A stretch of DNA of 55,743 bases from Selenomonas sp. GACV-9 (GTDB taxonomy: Bacteria; Bacillota; Negativicutes; Selenomonadales; Selenomonadaceae), in the NCBI GenBank assembly GCA_900116485.1, contig FPAX01000013.1, positions 1-55,743 on the forward strand, written 5' to 3'. Shown in pieces: positions 26,368-35,617 of this stretch. The position numbers were made by a program, and so were the translations under genes. The notes under the pieces were generated by a model. The model was not told where the DNA came from. It searched no databases and saw only the letters and a program-made list of their open reading frames with translations. Numbering within the stretch: position 1 is the stretch's first letter; every line of letters begins with the position of its first letter.

Positions 26368-27485
26368 AAATCGAATCGTTTATAAAAATACTGGGTGCAG
26401 ATTTCTATACGGGAGTACCTGATTCTCAGCTTAAACCGCTGTGCAATTATCTGATGCATACCTATGGCATTGACAAGGAGCACCATATCATCGCAGCGAA
26501 TGAGGGAAACTGTGCGGCACTGGCGGCAGGCTATCATCTGTCGACAGGAAAGGTGCCAGTAGTATATATGCAGAACAGTGGCGAGGGAAATATCATCAAT
26601 CCAGTCGCATCGCTGCTCAGTGATAAGGTATATGCCATCCCGATGATCTTTGTCATCGGCTGGCGTGGTGAGCCGGGCATCCATGATGAACCGCAGCATA
26701 TCTACCAGGGGCAGGTAACGATAAAGCTGCTGGAAGATATGGACATCCAGAGCTTTGTTATCAGCAAGGAGACGACCGTCGATGAGCTGCAGGCTGTGAT
26801 GGCAGAGTATAAGACATTGTTGCAGAAAGGGAAGAATGTGGCTTTTGTCATCCGTAAGGGTGCGCTGTCCTATGAGGAGAAAGTCGTCTATAAGAACGAT
26901 AATCAGATGCTTCGTGAGGAAATCATCCAGCATATCGTGGCTGTATCTGAGGAGGATCCCATCATCTCGACGACAGGCAAAGCCAGTCGCGAGCTCTTTG
27001 AGACGCGTGAGGCAAATGGGCAGAGCCACAAGTATGATTTCCTGACCGTAGGCTCGATGGGGCATACTTCCTCGATTGCGCTGGGCGTAGCTATCCATAA
27101 GCCAGACCAGAAAATCTGGTGCATTGATGGGGATGGTGCTGTCCTGATGCATATGGGTGCGATGGCAGTCATGGGCTCAGTAAAACCGCAGAATCTTGTG
27201 CATGTCGTCATCAATAATGGGGCCCACGAAACTGTAGGCGGAATGCCAACAGTAGCAAATAGTGCTGATTTGTCAGCTATCGCAAAGGCATGTGGCTATG
27301 ATACGGTCAGTAAGGTATCGTCCTTTGTGGAACTGGACAAGGCACTGCAAGCCACAAAGACAACTGCAGGCTGTCACTTCGTCGAAGTCGCAAGTGCTAT
27401 TGGTGCGCGTGAAGATCTGGGGCGTCCAACGACTACTGCATTAGAAAATAGATACAATTTTATGAACTATTTAAAGACTGTTTGA
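26364..27485 (+). CDS. aepY: Phosphonopyruvate decarboxylase
   Basis: 373 residues. N-terminal TPP Pyr domain (GVPDSQLKPLCNYL, AANEGNCAALAAGYHL) and C-terminal TPP-binding motif GDGAVLMHMGAMAVMG (from about residue 256) match Ppd. It removes CO2 from phosphonopyruvate, driving the unfavourable mutase reaction. Overlaps the previous gene by four bases (ATGA). Codon use is clearly more G+C-rich than its neighbours. Confidence 0.93.
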   Translation: MKIESFIKILGADFYTGVPDSQLKPLCNYLMHTYGIDKEHHIIAANEGNCAALAAGYHLSTGKVPVVYMQNSGEGNIINPVASLLSDKVYAIPMIFVIGWRGEPGIHDEPQHIYQGQVTIKLLEDMDIQSFVISKETTVDELQAVMAEYKTLLQKGKNVAFVIRKGALSYEEKVVYKNDNQMLREEIIQHIVAVSEEDPIISTTGKASRELFETREANGQSHKYDFLTVGSMGHTSSIALGVAIHKPDQKIWCIDGDGAVLMHMGAMAVMGSVKPQNLVHVVINNGAHETVGGMPTVANSADLSAIAKACGYDTVSKVSSFVELDKALQATKTTAGCHFVEVASAIGAREDLGRPTTTALENRYNFMNYLKTV

Positions 27486-27543
27486 GTGAATATGATGTAT
27501 CTATCAGCGTAACAATTAATGAAGATAAAGATAGGGGATACGA

Positions 27544-28191
27544 GTGCATAGGTTGTTGCTTTTTAAGACTCGGATTAAGACACAAGGAGTTTTGAAAACA
27601 ATAGATTTTTATTATTGCCGAATCATACAGCTAATATTTTCAACAATAATATTCAAGCGTTTTGATTTGCGAATTTTCCCTGATGCTCGATTAGGTGGTG
27701 TGCATTATATGCGTATCGGCGAGGGGTTTGGGGCAGGTCGTGGTTTGTGGCTTGAAGCAGTAACTGATTATGCTGTAACCGGACAAGTTTTTTCGCCAGA
27801 ACTAATCATTGGTGATCGAGTAAATGTAGGAGAGTATGTGCATATTGGCTGCAATCATCGAATTATTATTGGCAATGATGTATTGATGGGGAGCAAAATT
27901 TATATTACCGATCATAATCATGGTGTTTATCGTGAGGATTTCTCGGATAGCCCAGATGTTCCGCCGATTAGCAGGCATCTAACCGAAAATGAGAGCGTGG
28001 AAATTGGCAATAGATGTTGGATTGGGGAGTTTGTGACAATCCTTCCTGGTGTCACTATTGGTGAAGGTTGCATTATTGGCAGTCACAGTACAGTAACACG
28101 CGATATTCCTTCAAATTCCATAGCCGTAGGTAGTCCGGCGCGGGTGGTAAAAAAGTGGGACGAAGAGAAAAAGAAGTGGCTGCGAGTTTGA
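27544..28191 (+). CDS. Hexapeptide-repeat acyltransferase
   Basis: 215 residues, GTG start with GGGG eight bases upstream. Left-handed beta-helix repeats (IIGDRVNVGEYVHIGCNHRIIIGNDVLMGSKI) and IGEGCIIGSHSTVTRDIPSNSIAVGSPARVVK are typical of sugar O- or N-acetyltransferases. Next to FdtB- and FdtA-like genes it may N-acetylate a 3-amino sugar (FdtC/QdtC role). Confidence 0.85.
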   Translation: MHRLLLFKTRIKTQGVLKTIDFYYCRIIQLIFSTIIFKRFDLRIFPDARLGGVHYMRIGEGFGAGRGLWLEAVTDYAVTGQVFSPELIIGDRVNVGEYVHIGCNHRIIIGNDVLMGSKIYITDHNHGVYREDFSDSPDVPPISRHLTENESVEIGNRCWIGEFVTILPGVTIGEGCIIGSHSTVTRDIPSNSIAVGSPARVVKKWDEEKKKWLRV

Positions 28192-28212
28192 TTTTGAAAG
28201 GGGATATGTCCT

Positions 28213-29313
28213 GTGATCATGGCAAATAATCTGTTGCGACAGTTTGAACTGCATAGCAAGGAATATGAAGATAAAGCAGTGGAAGTTCTTCGTTCTGGCT
28301 GGTATGTGCTGGGGAAGGAAGTGGAGGCTTTTGAGCGGGAATGGGCTGACTATATTGGAGCTAAGTATGCTGTAGGCCTTGCCAGTGGCCTGGATGCTTT
28401 GTGGATCAGTTTCCGTTTGCTGGATATCAAGGCGGGGGATGAAGTCATTGTATGCTCCAATGCCTACATTGCCTGTGTGATGGGGATTACTATCAATGGG
28501 GCTACGCCAGTTTTTGTTGAGCCCGATGCGTATGACAATATCGATGCAGATAAGATTGAAGCGGCAATCACGGACAAGACGAAAGCTATTCTGGCTGTAC
28601 ATCTCTATGGTCAAGCCTGTGATATGACGAAAATCATGGCGCTTGCCAACAAATACAATCTAAAGGTAGTAGAAGATTGTGCACAGAGTCATGGTAATAA
28701 ATGGCAGGGACAGACTGTAGGTACTTTCGGAGATGTAGGTTGTTTCAGTTTCTATCCAACTAAAGGATGCGGAGCATTTGGAGATGCAGGCTGCATTACC
28801 ACCAACAATGAGGAATTAGCGAGAAAGTTCAAGGTTTTCCGTAACTATGGCAGTGAAAAGCACTATCACAATAAAGTGGTTGGCAGCAATAGTCGATTGG
28901 ATGAATTGCAGGCAGGGCTTTTGCGGGTAAAACTCAGCCACTTGGATGAATTCAATGCGGAACGTTGTCGTTTGGCGGATAGATATATGGAGGAGATAAA
29001 AAATCCTCATGTAAGACTGCCGAAAATTCGTCCTGGAGCTGATTCCACTTGGCATCAGTTCGTGATTCATACCGATAAGCGGGACGAACTGCAGGCATTT
29101 TTAGCGGAGCGGGAAATCAAGACGCTGATACACTATCCGATTCCGCCGCATCTGTCTGAGGCATATGCATACCTAGGGAAAAAGGTTGGGGATTATCCAA
29201 TTGCTGAGCGTTATGCTGACGAGGTGCTGAGTTTGCCAATGTATAATGGCATGACGGAAGAGGAGCAGACTACTGTGATTCGTGCAATAAATGCGTTTGA
29301 GGATAAGGAGTAA
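28213..29313 (+). CDS. DegT/DnrJ/EryC1/StrS sugar aminotransferase (FdtB/QdtB-like)
   Basis: 366 residues; GTG chosen for its spacing from AAAGGG. PLP enzyme with EDCAQSHGN and FYPTKGCGAFGDAG; the lysine in PTKGCGAFGD binds PLP. Paired with the FdtA/QdtA-like isomerase just downstream it probably makes a dTDP-3-amino-3,6-dideoxyhexose. Confidence 0.88.
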   Translation: MIMANNLLRQFELHSKEYEDKAVEVLRSGWYVLGKEVEAFEREWADYIGAKYAVGLASGLDALWISFRLLDIKAGDEVIVCSNAYIACVMGITINGATPVFVEPDAYDNIDADKIEAAITDKTKAILAVHLYGQACDMTKIMALANKYNLKVVEDCAQSHGNKWQGQTVGTFGDVGCFSFYPTKGCGAFGDAGCITTNNEELARKFKVFRNYGSEKHYHNKVVGSNSRLDELQAGLLRVKLSHLDEFNAERCRLADRYMEEIKNPHVRLPKIRPGADSTWHQFVIHTDKRDELQAFLAEREIKTLIHYPIPPHLSEAYAYLGKKVGDYPIAERYADEVLSLPMYNGMTEEEQTTVIRAINAFEDKE

Positions 29314-29316
29314 CGA

Positions 29317-29727
29317 ATGACATTACAGGAAAAGTGCCCTATTTTGCATTTTGGAGATTTGGGTGACGAACGGGGAAAACTGGTAGTTATCGAAGGTGCA
29401 CAAGCAATCCCGTTTGATATCAAGCGTGTGTTTTATATCTACGATTCAGATTCTGCGGTAGTGCGAGGGCAGCATGCCAATCGGGAATCCGAGTTTGTAC
29501 TGATTAATGTAGCAGGCCATAGTAAGGTTCGTATCACAGACGGCATGGAGGAATTTGTCGTATCTTTAGACAAGCCGATGATGGGCGTATATATCCCAAA
29601 GATGATCTGGAAAGACATGTATGAGTTTTCTTCGGATTCGGTACTGTTGGTGCTGGCTAGTACGCATTATGATGGTGGCGAATATATCCGGGATTATGAG
29701 GAGTATCTTGAGGAAATGGCGAAATGA
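29317..29727 (+). CDS. Sugar 3,4-ketoisomerase, FdtA/QdtA-like cupin
   Basis: 136 residues. Cupin with DERGKLVVIEG, RGQHANRESEFVLINVAG and YIPKMIWKDMYEFS, the WxcM/FdtA pattern. It isomerises dTDP-4-keto-6-deoxyglucose to a 3-keto sugar for the adjacent transaminase. dTDP-glucose synthase and 4,6-dehydratase are not intact in this window, so precursor must come from elsewhere. Confidence 0.87.
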   Translation: MTLQEKCPILHFGDLGDERGKLVVIEGAQAIPFDIKRVFYIYDSDSAVVRGQHANRESEFVLINVAGHSKVRITDGMEEFVVSLDKPMMGVYIPKMIWKDMYEFSSDSVLLVLASTHYDGGEYIRDYEEYLEEMAK

Positions 29728-30647
29728 GTTACCTGGTTTCTTTATGTATTCCGACTAATGGCGTCATTGAGCTGGTTTTTCCTGTGCTAGATAGCATTTA
29801 CGCGCAAGGTGTTGATGAAAGCCTTTTTGAAGTAGTGGTTTGTGATAATGGCGATAATGCAGTATTTCGTCAGATGATAAGTGAATATGCAGGAAAGCAT
29901 GATAATCTTCGCTACGGTCGGACGGATGCACCGGTCTTTCTCAGCGAGCCTGAGACATATAAGATGGCTACAGGTAAATTCATTAAATTCATCAATCATC
30001 GTACGAAATTGATGCCAGGAACGCTTCGTTATCTGTTAGATTTTGTGAAGAAGCATGAGGCAGAGGATAAGCCGCCGATTGTATATTTTTCTAATGGTTC
30101 CTTGAAACAGGATAGACAGATTGTCTATTTTGATAATTTCTCGAATTTTGTTTGCGGACTTAAGATTTTGGGTACTTGGTCAACAGGTATGGCCATTTGG
30201 AAACAGGATTTTGACAAGATTCCGAGGGATGAACAGTATAATGAACTTTTCCCTCATACCACGATATTATTCAAAGAGCGGGATAGAAAATATATTATCG
30301 ACAACACTTTTTTACTAGATGAAATTCCTGTGGGGCATGGAAAAAAAGGAAAGTATGATGTGTTCCATGCTTTTGCTATAGAGTGGCCATTTATACTGGG
30401 AGAACTTTTACGGACTAAGGATATATCTACAGAGACCTTTCTGCAGTTGAAAAAAGAAACGTTAAAATTTTGCATAGGAATGGCAATTGAGTTTATTGTT
30501 CTGCGGCGGCCTTGCTCTTATGATACGTCTACTTTTATGAAAAGTATGCGGGTGTTTTATAGCCCAGCAGAGATTTTGTGGTCTTTTATGAGATGCACGA
30601 TGCGAAAAGTGATGGGGAAAATGGCGAAACTGGTTAAGATTAAATGA
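29724..30647 (+). CDS. Glycosyltransferase family 2-like protein
   Basis: 307 residues, overlapping the previous gene by four bases. YLVSLCIPTNGVIELVFPVLDSI and VVVCDNGDN resemble GT2 enzymes of the abequosyltransferase type; a clear DxD is lacking. The neighbouring dideoxy-amino sugar genes suggest it transfers that sugar. Confidence 0.75.
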   Translation: MSYLVSLCIPTNGVIELVFPVLDSIYAQGVDESLFEVVVCDNGDNAVFRQMISEYAGKHDNLRYGRTDAPVFLSEPETYKMATGKFIKFINHRTKLMPGTLRYLLDFVKKHEAEDKPPIVYFSNGSLKQDRQIVYFDNFSNFVCGLKILGTWSTGMAIWKQDFDKIPRDEQYNELFPHTTILFKERDRKYIIDNTFLLDEIPVGHGKKGKYDVFHAFAIEWPFILGELLRTKDISTETFLQLKKETLKFCIGMAIEFIVLRRPCSYDTSTFMKSMRVFYSPAEILWSFMRCTMRKVMGKMAKLVKIK

Positions 30648-30660
30648 TGATCGAGAGGTA

Positions 30661-32175
30661 ATGAGATTGACCAATATCATACTCTTTTCACAGAATTTGA
30701 TTATCGATTCTCTGATTAAGAAGTTACAGCGTAAAAAAAACACAGGTAAGTATATTTTTTTGACCACACAGTTTTTGTTTGAGCATGAGCGGGAAAAAAT
30801 AGGAAGGAGCTTTCCAGGGGCGGAATTTCGTTCTTTTGCGGATTTCTTGACAGATGAGGATATGGCAAGATGCGATGAAGATGCTTTTGTCAACCTTTCT
30901 ATGCCTTATGAGGAATATCTTCATCGGATGAAAGTTTTGAAGAATGAGATGGTTCTAAGAAAAATCAAGGATGAATTCCCCGTTTTTCGTGGATTCATAT
31001 GTTGTGATGATTTAGGCATCGATAGTGAAGTGTGGAAAAATGGTGGCTTCAGCTGGCTGGAGGGAGAATATTATTATCCGCAGCATCAATTGAGTGGCTT
31101 TAAATCGAAAATTAAAAATAGATTAAAGAAATATAAACTGGTGCGTATGGCTTATGAGAAAATCAAGCCCAAGCATAATAATGAAGTAGAAGATGTATAT
31201 GTTGCTCATTATCAAGGAAAAAAATATATATTCATTGGGCGCATGAATCGTATCGATTACCGTTTGGATATTCCGTTTAAGCTATCTAAGGAAGAGCGGG
31301 GAAAATTCAATCGGGGAGAGTATGAGGAGAAAGAATCATGCCAATATCTTACGACATGGCATGAACATTGGAAGTGCCATGTACCGGATGACGAGCGTTA
31401 TGATGTACGCTGGCTCCAGGATGGGTATCTGCCGCCAAACTATACGGAGTATGGTTATGATTTTATACCGAAAAATGTTCAGTATTATGCTTGGGATGTG
31501 TTGGGGACTAAGCTTTTCAAGAATCGGAATCTTCCTGTGTCGGTAATCCCTTTCCGTAAGAAGCTTTACATGCCGGTGCCGAAATTTCCCAAAGAAGTAA
31601 AAAATGTTTTGATTGTAGCTTCTGGGGCAGGAGATTGGACTGCATTGAAAAATCGTTCGGATGATGATCTTTTGGTGTATGCATTTGCTCAGATGGCCAA
31701 AAGGTTTCCGGAAATCGATTTTGTCTATCGTTGTCATCCAACCTGGATACATCCCTTGAATGTAGGCGTGCATTCTATTGCTCGTGTGCAGGAATATTTC
31801 TCCTGGCTGAATCTGCCGAATCTGCATGTGTCGGCACATATTCCCATCCAAACGACAGGACAGGGGGATTTCAAACTGACATTCCCTCGGAGCTCTTTGG
31901 AGGAAGATTTGGCCAAGGCCGATTTCGTATTCGGTGAACATTCCATTTCTATGGTGGATGCGGCATTTAAGGAAATTCCTTTTGCATCGGTAAATCTTAC
32001 AAAGCGGCGTAATTTCTTCTGTGGGATTACGGATATGGGGTTCCCGGCTTGTGAGTCATTGGATGATATAGAAATGACTTTGCACGAAATAACAAATGAA
32101 AAATTCCAGCAGGGTTATCTGAAAGCTGTAGAGGCTTATAACAAGATGACGGATGAGGAGGAGCCATGCAAGTAA
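30661..32175 (+). CDS. Putative GT-B-like polysaccharide transferase (504 aa)
   Basis: Not confidently recognised. Soluble, with an N-terminal region of about 150 residues, a basic linker (KSKIKNRLKKYKLVRMAYEKI), and a C-terminal half with VLIVASGAGDW, RCHPTWIHPLN and FVFGEHSISMVDAAFKEIPFASVN. The last two segments recall CDP-glycerol glycerophosphotransferase and capsule transferase C-terminal domains (RxHP; S-x-x-x-DA...P). A TagD-like cytidylyltransferase lies 1.5 kb downstream. Confidence 0.55.
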   Translation: MRLTNIILFSQNLIIDSLIKKLQRKKNTGKYIFLTTQFLFEHEREKIGRSFPGAEFRSFADFLTDEDMARCDEDAFVNLSMPYEEYLHRMKVLKNEMVLRKIKDEFPVFRGFICCDDLGIDSEVWKNGGFSWLEGEYYYPQHQLSGFKSKIKNRLKKYKLVRMAYEKIKPKHNNEVEDVYVAHYQGKKYIFIGRMNRIDYRLDIPFKLSKEERGKFNRGEYEEKESCQYLTTWHEHWKCHVPDDERYDVRWLQDGYLPPNYTEYGYDFIPKNVQYYAWDVLGTKLFKNRNLPVSVIPFRKKLYMPVPKFPKEVKNVLIVASGAGDWTALKNRSDDDLLVYAFAQMAKRFPEIDFVYRCHPTWIHPLNVGVHSIARVQEYFSWLNLPNLHVSAHIPIQTTGQGDFKLTFPRSSLEEDLAKADFVFGEHSISMVDAAFKEIPFASVNLTKRRNFFCGITDMGFPACESLDDIEMTLHEITNEKFQQGYLKAVEAYNKMTDEEEPCK

Positions 32176-32270
32176 TTGGTACGTATGCAAGAGTCGAAAA
32201 AAGTTTGTCGAAGTTGATTCTTGGTACCATACTTTGGATATTGAAAAAGACAAGGGAATGGTCATGGTGA
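32166..32270 (+). CDS. Possible 34-aa ORF or gene remnant overlapping the flippase start
   Basis: ATG 32166 follows GAGGAGGAG and encodes a short peptide beginning MQVIGTYARVEKSL and ending at TGA 32270, overlapping the Wzx start in another frame. The strong ribosome site suggests a truncated former gene or a leader peptide coupling translation; no match recognised. Confidence 0.3.
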   Translation: MQVIGTYARVEKSLSKLILGTILWILKKTREWSW

Positions 32271-33706
32271 TGTTGGATGAACTTGTTCGTCGTTACCGGC
32301 AAATGCCGCAAGGCGTAAAAGCTTCTTTTTGGACGGTTGTCAGTAGTGTTTTGTTGAAAGGAATAAGCTTTATCACATTGCCGATTTTTACTCGGCTGCT
32401 GACTACATCTGAATATGGAATACTATCAATTTATACATCCTGGGTGTCACTCCTTAGCATTTTGCTCACATTTACGGTTTGGGGTGGAGTATTTAATGTG
32501 GGGATGGTTAAGTATCCCAATCGAGCTCGTTTTGTTTCTGCTATTCAAGGAATGTCAGTCACAAGTGTAATGGTGGCAGGCTGTATATCTATGTTCTTTC
32601 TGCATCCTATTAGCCAGTGGTTGGGGATGAATGAATTTTTGGTAGTCTGTATGTTTGTGGAAATCTTAGCGACTATCCCATTTAATATTTGGGTAGTTGA
32701 GCAGACTTTTGACTTTATCTATCAAAAAAAAATCATCATTACGATTTGCTTAAGTGTGCTTAATCCTCTTTTGGGATATATTGGTATTGTGACGTTTCCC
32801 TGGCATGTGGAGGCAAAAGTGCTTAGCGGTTTATTGCCCCAGGTAGTTATTGGATTGTTTTTTTTCTGGCAGCAGCAGAGACGTGGTGAAGTTTTTTTTG
32901 ATAAGAAGATATGGCGTTATGTTTTCGGGTTTAATGCGGTTTTAATCCTTCATTATTTATCTATGCAGGTGCTTAACCAATCTGATCGAATCATGATTAA
33001 CGATTTGGTGGGTAGCAGTAAGGCTGGTATTTATAGCGTAGCGTATACATTTGCTATGCTGTTAAATCTAGTGGCCAATGGAATGAATTCATCCCTTACC
33101 GCTTATGTATACCGTTGTTTGAAGAGTGGTCATACTGAAAAACTCGCTCAAATCAATAATATAGCTGCTTTGTTCGTTGGTGCCTGTGCTTTAGTGCTTA
33201 TTTGTATAGTTCCAGACGTATTTCGATTCATGTTGCCGAAATCTTATCATGAAGCACTATGGATTGTTCCTCCGGTGACATTAGCAGCATATTATATGTT
33301 TCTCTATCCTATGTTTGGTGCTGTGGAATTCTATTATGAAGTTAATCATTATGTGACTATTGCTTCCTGTGTCGGGGCGGTGTTGAATGTGGTGTTGAAT
33401 GCTCTTTTGATTCCTATGTTTGGTTATGTAGCAGCAGCATATACTACTCTTTTATGCTACGTATGTTTTGCTTTGTGTCATTATTATTTTATGAAGTGTG
33501 TTTTAATGAAAAATGGTGAACATAAATCTATATTCAATGGGAGAAGATTATTTAAGAATTCATTAATACTATCTATGTTATGCTTTATGGTATTAGTCTT
33601 CTATGAAGATGATTTCTATCGTTGGATTTTTATCATGGTTATAGTCGCTATGCTGGTGTATAAAAAGCAAAGTTTTATTGATACGTTACTGGTCATTAGG
33701 AAGTAG
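32264..33706 (+). CDS. Wzx-type flippase (polysaccharide transporter)
   Basis: 480 residues with about twelve to fourteen TM helices. Start at ATG 32264, seven bases after AAGGG. GVKASFWTVVSSVLLKGISFITLPIFTRLLTTSEYG is the usual N-terminus of MATE/Wzx exporters (PF01943). It would move the lipid-linked repeat unit to the outer face for the EpsG-like polymerase. Confidence 0.9.
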   Translation: MVMLDELVRRYRQMPQGVKASFWTVVSSVLLKGISFITLPIFTRLLTTSEYGILSIYTSWVSLLSILLTFTVWGGVFNVGMVKYPNRARFVSAIQGMSVTSVMVAGCISMFFLHPISQWLGMNEFLVVCMFVEILATIPFNIWVVEQTFDFIYQKKIIITICLSVLNPLLGYIGIVTFPWHVEAKVLSGLLPQVVIGLFFFWQQQRRGEVFFDKKIWRYVFGFNAVLILHYLSMQVLNQSDRIMINDLVGSSKAGIYSVAYTFAMLLNLVANGMNSSLTAYVYRCLKSGHTEKLAQINNIAALFVGACALVLICIVPDVFRFMLPKSYHEALWIVPPVTLAAYYMFLYPMFGAVEFYYEVNHYVTIASCVGAVLNVVLNALLIPMFGYVAAAYTTLLCYVCFALCHYYFMKCVLMKNGEHKSIFNGRRLFKNSLILSMLCFMVLVFYEDDFYRWIFIMVIVAMLVYKKQSFIDTLLVIRK

Positions 33707-33714
33707 GGATAGAT

Positions 33715-34137
33715 ATGAGTAAGATAGTAGGTTATACTACGGGCGTTTACGATATGTTTCATATTGGACATTTGAATATATTACAGCGAGCAAGAAAAAT
33801 GTGTGATTATTTGATTGTAGGTGTCAGCACGGATGAGCTGGTGCAGAAAGAGAAGAATAAGACACCTGTTATTTCTTTTGAGGAAAGAATGGAGATTGTG
33901 AAAGCTCTGCGGTGCGTTGATAGAGTGGTACCACAGATTAACAAGAATAAAAGGGAGGCATGGGATAACTATCATTTTGATAAAATGTTTGTTGGTTCTG
34001 ATTGGCAAGGAACGCCAGCTTGGGAAAAATATGAGGAGGAATTTCGGCCAATAGGAGTTGAGATTGTATATTTACCACATACGGATGGAATATCGAGTTC
34101 TTTACTGACAGAATTTGTAAAAAAACATATAAGATGA
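33715..34137 (+). CDS. TagD-like cytidylyltransferase
   Basis: 140 residues, the length of glycerol-3-phosphate cytidylyltransferases. HIGHLNIL (HxGH) and VGSDWQGTPAWEKYE, then a GISSS motif replacing RTEGIST. Makes a CDP-activated alcohol or polyol; CDP-glycerol is the first guess. The likely user is the 504-aa protein at 30661 or the LicD protein. Confidence 0.88.
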   Translation: MSKIVGYTTGVYDMFHIGHLNILQRARKMCDYLIVGVSTDELVQKEKNKTPVISFEERMEIVKALRCVDRVVPQINKNKREAWDNYHFDKMFVGSDWQGTPAWEKYEEEFRPIGVEIVYLPHTDGISSSLLTEFVKKHIR

Positions 34138-34167
34138 TTTTGCTTAGCTATATTTAAGGATATGTAT

Positions 34168-35169
34168 ATGAATGAAAAGAAAAGGATAGAGTATATAGAT
34201 ATTTTTCGTGGTATAGGAATTGTTTTTATGGTCATGGGGCATATCGGTTTTGGTGTTCCGTTTAATAAATTCATATATGCTTTTCATATGCCGATGTTCT
34301 TTTTTATATCGGGTATGTTTTATAGAGAGATACAGAATGAATATCCTAATCCAATTAAAGGTATAAAGACATATATTGTTAGAAAGGCAAAAACCTTGTT
34401 GATGCCTTATATGGTATTTGGGATATTTCATTATATTGTTTATCTGGTTGTTGTTGATAGTTATGATGTGTATAGCCCGTTGAAACATTTGCTTTTTATG
34501 AATACTGATGGACTTCCTATAGCTGTGGCACTTTGGTTTTTGACTGCGTTGTTTGGTTGCGAAATGATTTATCAGTTTATTATGTGTAGTGTGGCTAATA
34601 AAATGATGAGAGATATTATTGTTTTTGCAATAGCTTTGTTTGGTTGTATGTTTCATAAAATGACATCTTTATCATTGCCTTGGGCGTTGGAAGCAGCATG
34701 CGTTGGTGTCGGCCTTTTTCATTTTGGCAAGTTAGCGATGATGCATTCGAAAAAAATGTTACAGTTAAAGGTAAAAACAATAATATTTATGGCTGTTACG
34801 GTAACATTGATGATTTTTGTAAATAATACCATTAATATGAGAATGAGTGCTTATGAAATAATTCCGTTGTTTTGGCTTAATGCAATAGGAGCTACTATTG
34901 TGGGGCTTAACATAGCAAGATTGTGGTTGGAAATGGGGTGGGACAAAGCAAAATTATTTAATGAGCATTTGTGCTTTATTGCCCGAAATGCTATTGTTTA
35001 TGTTTGTTTAAATCATTTAGTTATTAGAATATGTAGAATGTTTTTGGGAAACGCTGTTCGTTCGGGATATATGAGAGATTCTATTATTTGTATATTATCA
35101 ATGGGCGTTCTTTATGTGTTATGCATAGCTTTTATGAAATCGAGATTAAGAGTGCTTTGGGGACGATGA
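34168..35169 (+). CDS. Acyltransferase family 3 (O-acetyltransferase) membrane protein
   Basis: 333 residues, about ten TM helices; ATG 34168 is seven bases after AAGGA. RIEYIDIFRGIGIVFMVMGHIG with the catalytic-type RG...H and HMPMFFFISGMFY are family 3 acyltransferase hallmarks. Adds acetyl (or similar) groups to the polysaccharide. Last gene of the AT-rich block. Confidence 0.88.
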   Translation: MNEKKRIEYIDIFRGIGIVFMVMGHIGFGVPFNKFIYAFHMPMFFFISGMFYREIQNEYPNPIKGIKTYIVRKAKTLLMPYMVFGIFHYIVYLVVVDSYDVYSPLKHLLFMNTDGLPIAVALWFLTALFGCEMIYQFIMCSVANKMMRDIIVFAIALFGCMFHKMTSLSLPWALEAACVGVGLFHFGKLAMMHSKKMLQLKVKTIIFMAVTVTLMIFVNNTINMRMSAYEIIPLFWLNAIGATIVGLNIARLWLEMGWDKAKLFNEHLCFIARNAIVYVCLNHLVIRICRMFLGNAVRSGYMRDSIICILSMGVLYVLCIAFMKSRLRVLWGR

Positions 35170-35210
35170 TGATTTTCTTCTAATTTAAGTCGCTAATAAT
35201 ACAATAATCC

Positions 35211-35517
35211 TTGATGATTATTAATCTCATCAAAGCATCGCCGTTTGGTGAGCTAGAAATTACAGATGTAAACAATGTTTATCAAGAGCGCGATACGCTG
35301 CAGGTGGAGAAGATTTGCCGTGGTTACGCACGACTCGTTACTCGATGCGGCTTCTTTTGTACGGACGATTCAAGCACGGCAGGGGCTGAAGATTGCTTGC
35401 ATTGAGGAGATTGCCTATCGTATGGGCTATATTGATGCGGCACAGGTTGAGAGACTGGTACAGCCGTTACTGAAGAATGAATAAGGTAAATATCTGATTC
35501 GCATGATTCGAAAATAA
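35211..35517 (+). pseudogene. rmlA: rmlA (glucose-1-phosphate thymidylyltransferase) 3' remnant
   Basis: Fragments in two frames match the last third of Rml[13 protein letters not shown] and [11 protein letters not shown], then after a frameshift [36 protein letters not shown] and KNE, a TAA where Tyr is expected, and GKYLIRMIRK to a TAA at 35515-35517. The N-terminal two thirds are gone. The loss sits exactly at the end of the AT-rich gene block. Confidence 0.85.
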
Positions 35518-35617
35518 GGGAGTATCTAGTATAGTAAGAAAACATATAGCTATGAACAGCATCCTCAAAAAGGCCGCACTTAATAAGCCTCAAAAAATGA
35601 AATTTTGATTTTTTGAC

